Origin: Cylindrodendrum hubeiense
Lineage: Eukaryota; Ascomycota; Sordariomycetes; Hypocreales; Nectriaceae
Assembly (NCBI GenBank): GCA_014621425.1
Contig: JAANBB010000048.1
Span: 103,862-167,861 of the forward strand
DNA length: 64,000 bases
Direction: 5' to 3'
Shown here: positions 56,779 to 64,000 of the stretch, piece after piece
How the letters are laid out: each line of letters begins with the position of its first letter
How positions within the stretch are numbered: position 1 is the stretch's first letter
The notes under the pieces: model-generated
Databases searched by the model: none
Told to the model about the DNA's origin: nothing
Seen by the model: only the letters and a program-made list of their open reading frames with translations
Made by a program: the position numbers and the translations under genes

Positions 56779-59700
56779 TGAATATGGAACACTCTATGTC
56801 AACTCAGGAGCAGCAGCTCTGCCAGTTCCTGGCGGAGCTGCCCGCCCGCTTCAACTACCGCTATACCGAAGAAGCCTCCCGAGAGCTGCTGAGGAGTCTG
56901 TTCTGGTCTCTTGCCGGCGGCAGCAACGATTCCATGCGACTCCTCTTCCCCGACGGCAAGCCAGGCGAGACCCTAAAACTCAGCGATGCCCAAGGTGCCG
57001 TCGAGGGAGCAGAATACACCGAGTCGGCGCGGGGCAAACGATGCGGTCACATCTTCAAACCAGGCGAAGCATCCTACATGTGCCGCACCTGCGGCACCGA
57101 CGAGACCTGCTGCCTTTGCAGCAGATGCTTCGACTCGACCGACCACACAGGACACATGGTCCGGATTCAGATTTCAGTTGGCAATAGTGGTTGCTGTGAC
57201 TGTGGCGACGATGAAGCCTGGAGGACGCCTCTGTTCTGCACCATTCACTCCGATATGCAGGCGGGCGGCCACAAGGGGAAGGAGAAGGAGGCAGCTGGGC
57301 TGCCGGAGGACGTTGTCTCAAACCTACAGATGACCATCGGCCGGGTCTTCGACTACATCTGCGACGTCATCTCGTGCTCACCCGAGCAACTGCGCCAGGC
57401 GAAGACGAAGGAGTCCATCATCGAAGACGAACAAGCGTCGCGGCTATCCTCTCAATATTATGGCCCGGAAGCAGAGCCCTGCAACGACTATGCACTGATT
57501 CTGTGGAACGATGAGAAACATACCGTCCAGGAAGTCCAGGATCAGGTCGCTCGAGCCTGTCGTAAGAGTCGACGTGCCGCCGCCGAGAATGCTTGGGAGA
57601 CCGACGCTATCGGACGCAGTATTCTCACGTATTTGCCAGATGTGGATAGGCTCCTCCATATGGCAACGATCATGGAGGCTATCCGAGTCACGGTAACTAT
57701 CAGGTCGGCAAGAGATACGTTCCGCGAGCAGATGTGTGGGACCCTTGTGGAATGGCTAAGCGACATCTCGGGCTGCTCAGTCGGCCACGACAATCACATT
57801 CTTCGCCGCACCGTTTGCGAGGAGGTCATGAAGCCATGGCGTCAAGGTAGCTCGGCCACCCATACACTGGGTCTGATCGACGACGAAGAGGAAGATGATC
57901 AGATGGTGGAGTCCCGTCACCGCTTCGATGGTATGAACGCCCGCTTCATCATGGCACTGCAAGCCGCCGCTGGAAACACGCCAGGCCTGGAGATTCAGAT
58001 AGACGACTCATCTGATGAGGATGAGGATGGCGATGCGGATATGGATGACCAGGGCAATCATTCTCCCTCCAGCTCCATTGCTGGCGGAGATGAGGATGAG
58101 GACGATGAGGACGATGTTATGATGGTCGATGCTCGTGGAGATGTTGGCGATCTTGGCATGAACTGGAGTCAATCTGACCAGGCTTTGGAAGAGGACGAGG
58201 CCACAATGGCCGGATATCCACCACCCCCTCCTCCACCGCCCGCTGGCGCTGCTACTCCCGCTACCGCCGCTGCTCCCGACACCGCCGCCGCCCCAACTAT
58301 CACTCAAGATAGAGAAGCAACCCCCTCGGACTCGGAGGAGCCTATTGTTGACTTGATTGCCCCATCAATCTTCGCCAAGGCGAACGCCGAAATACCCAAG
58401 ACTCCAGGAAAGACCGAGAAGATGACTCCACGACCTGGACGGTACTGGATAGAGACCCCCGCGATCTATACACAGCGCGAGAACGTGCCCCCGGCCGAGG
58501 ATGTCTTCCGGCGTGTTCGCCTTGACTGGCTTCTCCTGTTCGACTTGAGAATGTGGAAGAAGGTCAGAAATGACCTCCGATCTCTATACATATCAACCGT
58601 GGTGCAGATCCCCGAGTTCAAGCGAGTTCTCGCCCTCAGATTTGCCAGTCTCTATACGATTCTGGCCCAGTTGTATTTAGTCGGAGACCGAGAGCCAGAC
58701 CATTCCATCATCAACCTCTCCCTCCAGATGCTAACCACTCCCTCCATCACTGCCGAAGTTGTCGAACGAGGAAACTTCATGACCAGCTTGATGGCCATTC
58801 TCTACACATTCTTGACGACTCGCCAGGTCGGCCACCCCTGGGACGTCTCCCCCGATGCAGTCCTCGCCTTTGAGAGTGGATCGGTTACGAATCGACGAAT
58901 GTACCACTTTTATCAAGACTTGAAGTACCTCTTTGGGGCACCTCATGTTCAAGAGCGAGTCAGGTGTGAGCCACGATACCTTATGCAGTTCTTAGATTTA
59001 GTCAAACTTCATCAGTGTATCGGCCCCAATGTCCGCGCTGTCGTCGAGCACGTGGAATATGAGGCCGATTCATGGATAACGGCGTCGCTGGTGACCCGCC
59101 AGATCAACCTGCAAGCTCGAAACCTCGCCGAAGCGTTCCGGAACTGTCCTCCGGATGAGCTTCACTACTTACAACGGGCTATCCGGTTTACGGCGAAGAC
59201 GGTGATTTTGAACTCAATCGGAGCTGAGCGCCACAGGTTCAAACAAGCTGAGGTCAAGGAGGAGGTTCAGTTCAAGACTTTGACCGACTTCGAGTTCGAT
59301 ACGGACGCGGCATCTTATGATGTGGTCAAGTTTGTGGTTGAAAAGGATGCCATCAGCTTCCACCATGCCCTCCATTACACTTTGTCCTGGCTTATTGAAT
59401 GCGGACGGTCTCTCCCCGCCTCCACCCTGAAATCGCTCTTGAGCTTTACGCCCCAGGAACTCCGGTCAAGGCCCAAGCTTATGGGTCGTCCGCAGGTGCC
59501 GAGAAAGGAATACAGCGCTGATGACTATCTGATTGCGGCATTCGACTTCCCTCTCCGCGTTTGCGCTTGGCTCGCCCAGATTAAGGCAAACATGTGGGTT
59601 CGCAATGGCATCAGCCTTCGACACCAAGCTAGCACATATCGTGGAGTTGGCCAAAGAGATGTCTCTCATCACCGAGATATTTTCCTTCTCCAGACAGCTC

Positions 59701-62700
59701 TAGTCATCTGCGACCCGAGTCGGGTGCTTGTTTCTATCATTGATCGTTTCGGGATGGAGAGCTGGGTTAAGGGACTTTTTGAGCTGAAATCCGAGGCTCA
59801 AGATGATAACCAGCACCTGGACGTGGTGGAGGACATGATCCATCTTCTCATCGTCCTTCTCAGCGACCGGACGTCACTAATCCCCTCTGACGATGAGTCC
59901 AACTCGAGGCTGCTCGCGATGCGTCGTGACATTACACATGTCTTGTGCTTTAAACCTCTGTCATTCAACGAGATTTGCAACAAACTCCCGGAAAAGTACC
60001 AAGAGCAGGAGGACTTCCATCGCGTTCTAGACGAGATGGCGACCTTTAAACCTCCTGAGGGCGTTTCTGACGTTGGAACTTTCGAGCTTCGCCCTGAGTT
60101 CATCGAGGAAATCGATCCCTACATTGCGCATTACAACAAAAATCAACGGGAGGAGTCTGAGATGGCATACCGAAAGAAAATGGCCAAGAAAACGGGCAAG
60201 ACAGTCGAAGAGATTGTCTACGAGCCCAAGTCTCGTCCCGTGCTCTCGGGTTTGTTTGAGAATCTAAATGCCTTCATGGGCACAGGCATGTTTTCCCAGG
60301 TCATTTACTACTCGCTTCTGTACCCCCTTGTGGCACAGAAGTTTACGCCCTCGGTACCGTTCACAAGACTAGAAACATTCCTGCAAGTCGTATTGCATCT
60401 GATGCTGATCGCCATTCTCGAAGACAAGAGTGATGAGAACGAGATGGACGAGGAGTCCCTCAAATCGTTTGTCTACATTGCTCTTACTCGCTGGGGCCGC
60501 AGCAACTTCATGCCCGAGGCACCAAACTCCAGAACCATTGTGGCTCTCCTGCATATGATGTCTACCAAGGACGAGTTCAAGGCTGTTCATCCCAAAATTG
60601 CGCTCGTACTCAAGCGCCTCAAACAGAAGCGGCCTCATGCTTTTGAGTCGGCGTATGTGAGCCTCGGCGTCTCAGTCGATCGCATCAACACGTCGTCGCC
60701 AGCCAACACATCGGTTGAGGAGGAGCGTGAAAGGCGGAAGAAGGCTGCCCTGAGCCGCCAAGCCAAGGTCATGGCGCAGTTTCAGCAGCAGCAGAAGAGC
60801 TTCATGGAGAATCAAGGGACTATCGACTGGGGCTCTGATCTAGATGAGGACGACGAAGAAACAGACGACCAATCAGAAGAAAGAAAGCACAACTGGAAGT
60901 ATCCCGTCGGCACCTGCATACTTTGCCAGGAAGATCTAGATGATCGCCGTCTATATGGAACTTTTGCTCTCTTCAACGAAAGCCGCATCCTTCGACAGAC
61001 GGATTTCCAGGATCCCGGTTTCGTCCGAGAGGCATCGCAAACCCCTTGCAGCCTCGATCGATCCGCAGAAGACGTTCGACCTTTCGGCATCGCGCATGAA
61101 AACAGGAAGATGGTTGAGAAGATTAACGCCCAGGGAGAGTCCTTCCTTGCGGAACGGCAAACCATTGGCAAGGGCTTTTCTTCCAACATATCTCGGGCAG
61201 GCCCCGTGGCTAGCGGGTGCGGACATATGATGCACTACCGCTGTTTCGAAGTATATTATGAGGCAACCGTTCGACGTCACACGCACCAGATTGCAAGACA
61301 CCACCCCGAAGACACGAGGAAGAACGAATTCGTCTGCCCACTCTGCAAAGCTCTGGGTAACGCTTTTGTACCCATCATTTGGAAGGGATTGGATGAGTCG
61401 TACCCAAGTTACTTACAGTCCCAGGGGACTTTTGAAGACTTCTTAGAAAAACAGATGGTCTCCGCTTACTGGATTGGCGGAAGTAAGGCGCGTGAGGTTG
61501 ACGAGCCTCCATTCCCCGACATGTATACTCCCAGTTTGCCTGGTAGTCTTGTGGAGACTCTCCTACCCACGAACACGGCATCGGATGCCGCATGGGGACG
61601 TGAAGATTCAGAGTCTCACTCATCGGCGGTCGGCACCCCTGCCAGCTACGTATTCTCCGACATGAACACACCCGAGCCGGTTCAGCCTCCGCCTCAGCCA
61701 GCAACAACGGAGGGCAGTCAGTTGAAGACGGAACTTCTAGCAGCTTATCGCCGACTACGAGACACCCTACGGGTCAACGGCTTGCACACCAAGCATATCA
61801 TCGACGCCAAAGGCGACAGCTCGGATGACCTATACTCTAGCGATACGCTTGTCAAGTCGGTCGGTTTCACCATCTCTTCCGTGGAGATCCAGCAGCGAGG
61901 AATAGAGGTGCAGCCAGGCATGACGCTTTTGGAAAAGATCCCAGAGCATATCCTCACCCACCTGCGGATCCTTTCAGAGACTGTGTCATCGTACATCTCC
62001 GTCGGGGCGCGACACTCCGGATCAGAGAACCGGATCGATGGCGAATTCAGAAAGGACAGCGAAAGACAGCACTGCCAGCTGTTCATGTCGCGATACTTTG
62101 GAACCGGCACTCCTTATGCCCGTCGACCTCTGGACGTGTATCCACCTCTCCTGACTATGGATTCGTTCCTTTTCCTAGTCGAATGCTCGTATGGCCTAGT
62201 GCCAACCCAAAAGGCGGAGATAACCCATGTTCTCCGACTCTGCTACCTTGCGGAGCTTGTGAAGCTCGTGTACCACATGGGCCGGAATATGCCTGTCGGT
62301 AGCTGGATAGGAAACCTCACTAAACGGCAGACTCAAGACCCTGCCATTAACAACTTTGCCGACTTTGCGCTTGCGGTCACCCAGCTCAGCGCGGAATTCC
62401 ACGCAACGCAGTTCCCAGAGGGCGCCAAGTTTGGAGAGAACCTTGGCTTCCAGCAGCCGGGTGTCGACACTCTCGAAGGGTGGTACACGTTCGCGAAAAA
62501 GTATGCCCTGACGTTCCTGAGGAAGAGCGTCGTATTCCTCTATGTCAGGTACGGCGTGGATTTCAATAGCCACATCTCGCCTACTCCGGATGCCGATGAG
62601 CTTGACCGCCTGACCGAAACACTTCGCGTGCCGAGCTTTGACGAAATGTGTGCTGCAGTGACGGATAATTCAGTTGCCTGTGGGTGGCCGCAGACGACTA

Positions 62701-63338
62701 GTGCACTGGTATCGGGTTGGGTTAAGCATCAGGTTATGTGGCCAGGGGGTGACCAGGAGATGCCTCACTCGGCAGTACTCAGCCATCCCGGGATATTCGA
62801 GCTGATCGGACTACCCAAGAATTACGATACACTTATTGAAGAAGCGACGAGACGAAAGTGCCCGACAACAGGCAAGGAGCTCACGGATCCAGTCATCTGT
62901 CTCTTCTGCGGCGACCTATTCTGCAGTCAAGGAACTTGCTGTCAGAAGACGAACTCTTCCCCAGACGGGGTAGAATACACCAAGATCGGCGGTGCTCAGC
63001 AGCACATGCTCAAGTAAGTAGAGCCATATCCGGTTCTAGCGGTACGATGACTGACTTGATATAACCACAGGTGTCAGCGCAACATCGGCGTCTTCCTCAA
63101 TGTGCGGAAGTGCTCTATAGTGTACCTCTTCCGCTTGTCCGGGTCCTTTACGCCAGCGCCATACATTGACAAGTATGGCGAGACCGACCCTCAGCTGCGA
63201 CATGGGCGACAGCTCTTCCTGAACCAAAAGAGGTACGACTCTATGATCCGAAGCACGGTGTTGAACCACGGAGTGCCGAGCTTGATCAGCCGGAAGCTGG
63301 AGGCGGAGATTAACAATGGAGGATGGGATACTCTGTAG
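56778..63338 (+). CDS. ubr1: E3 ubiquitin-protein ligase UBR1 (N-recognin)
   Basis: Two exons (56778-63013 and 63071-63338; 57-base intron) join to 2167 residues. It recognises N-degrons and ubiquitinates them for the 26S proteasome. The UBR box (about 87-156) is complete, with RCGHIFKPGEASYMCRTCGT, CCLCSRCFDSTDHTGH, CCDCGDDEAW and CTIH supplying zinc ligands for the type-1 (basic N-terminus) site. A ClpS-like domain (about 233-330; DYALILWNDEKHTVQEV) should bind bulky hydrophobic N-termini. An acidic stretch and a poly-Pro/Ala linker follow. The RING-H2-like domain (about 1378-1525) runs from GTCILCQEDLDDRRLYG through SGCGHMMHYRCFEVYYEA to FVCPLCKALGN. The C-terminal UBLC/auto-inhibitory cap has CLFCGDLFCSQGTCCQK and IGVFLNVRKCSIVYLFR. 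Alternative in-frame ATGs at 56784 and 56796 are possible starts. Confidence 0.96.
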
Positions 63339-63865
63339 GCGGGTAAATCCGGGGTAGGAGGGTCTGCAGGACATCTCCAAGCCAGAGACTCTCTGGTTTG
63401 TCGGCTGGATCATGATTCTGGTGTATTAGTCAAGAGTGTTTGTATGGTATCATCTCATCTCTTAGAATGAGCCGAGAGGCATAATCAAGATATTAAAGTG
63501 CAAGTGCCTTGCATGACGACCGACAAAGTAGACAGTGCGGTAGTGTGGCAGTGTGGCAGTGTGGCTAGAGAGAGTGGTGGTGCCTGGAGAGCGGTGGCTG
63601 GACAGTGTGGCGCTGACCCCGGCGGCACCTTGTGAGGCTGTCGCCTGAGGCCAATCACAGAGGGCGAATGCACCAAGGCGCGTCGGAATCGTGGCTCGAG
63701 CCTGGGAAACCTGAACGAAAGGGTCGCAGTGCAGAAGCCAACCAACAACCCAGCAGCAGCTTCTCCTTTGCATCGCATTTTTGACGACTTCCAGCACGCT
63801 TTGGGCTCGCTCTTCGCCTTCACGGGGGACGCCGCATCGCACCTGCACCGCATCGCATCGCAAAC
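63339..63865. other. Intergenic, UBR1 3' end to next promoter
   Basis: This stretch holds the UBR1 3' region, an 8-bp tandem repeat at 63542-63565, and the CG-rich leader of the gene starting at 63866. No gene is supported. Confidence 0.6.
63542..63565. repeat. 8-bp tandem repeat (AGTGTGGC) x 3
   Basis: Three perfect copies, with related AGTGCGGT just before and AGTGTGGC again near 63604. Confidence 0.85.
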
Positions 63866-64000
63866 ATGGCAGGCCGACGATCTGGCCGCGCTGCCGCCAA
63901 GCGGGCGGCGGCTGCTCTAGGTGAGTCTGGAGTCTGGATTCTCTCCATCGTCATCTCCGTCTTGCACCGTCCACTTCCCTCACACCCCGTCCACGCGGCC
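63866..64000 (+). CDS. First exon of an unidentified gene, cut by the window end
   Basis: The ATG at 63866 (GCAAACATGGCAGG, a good fungal start context) opens MAGRRSGRAAAKRAAAAL. After 55 coding bases a GTGAGT donor stands at 63921, and the remaining 80 bases to the window edge are intron-like and CT-rich. The short Arg/Ala/Lys-rich start would suit a nuclear or chromatin protein, but too little is visible to name it. The call rests on the start context plus the donor. Confidence 0.45.
   Translation, partial: MAGRRSGRAAAKRAAAALGESGVWILSIVISVLHRPLPSHPVHAA

Noticed and set aside
1..64000. Search for transposons, CRISPR arrays and rRNA
   Set aside because: No transposase, reverse-transcriptase or integrase motif, no regularly spaced direct repeats, and no rRNA-like conserved stretch were seen by eye; short or heavily mutated copies could be missed.

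Overview
The window is nuclear DNA of a filamentous ascomycete (Pezizomycotina; a Sordariomycete is my best guess, species not determinable by eye). The evidence is short GT-AG introns of about 46-109 bp with CTAAC/CTGAC-like branch sites, a Zn(II)2Cys6 transcription factor, a LaeA-type TAM methyltransferase, plant-cell-wall and lipid hydrolases, and clear eukaryotic housekeeping genes (Rpt4, PYM, QCR9, UBR1, PMC1-type calcium ATPase). I rebuilt exon structures by hand by joining frames at splice signals. Every multi-exon model given closes in frame. One N is present at 12585.

Left part (1-41 kb) looks accessory: genes are sparse, spacers run to several kb, and two decayed genes are visible. 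Positions 59-9451 hold an MFS exporter, a decayed short-chain dehydrogenase, a type-B carboxylesterase, a Zn2Cys6 regulator and a TAM-domain methyltransferase. This is the make-up of a secondary-metabolite cluster, but no PKS, NRPS or terpene synthase backbone is in view. After a 4-kb spacer come nutrient genes: a FucP-like sugar permease converging on a secretory lipase, a conserved four-TM protein, a UPF0303/YBR137W-like protein, a pectate lyase converging on a hexose transporter, a small cysteine-free secreted protein, an unknown proline-rich protein, a decayed UDP-glycosyltransferase and an amino-acid permease. Together they suggest extracellular breakdown of pectin and lipid with import of the products.

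Right part (41-64 kb) is a core block: an ankyrin protein, a 3.7-kb gene-free GC-rich stretch, then Rpt4 (26S proteasome ATPase), PYM (exon-junction-complex disassembly), a PMC1-type vacuolar Ca2+-ATPase, QCR9 (complex III) and a full-length UBR1 N-recognin, followed by the first exon of another gene. UBR1 and Rpt4 act at successive steps of ubiquitin-proteasome degradation.

The best leads are tandem Crz1/CDRE-like repeats upstream of the calcium ATPase, the QCR9 start codon cut off from the rest of the gene by an intron and followed by a GC-AG intron, a four-base-overlap uORF at UBR1, the two pseudogenes, and the cysteine-free secreted protein. I found no CRISPR array, rRNA, tRNA or intact transposon.
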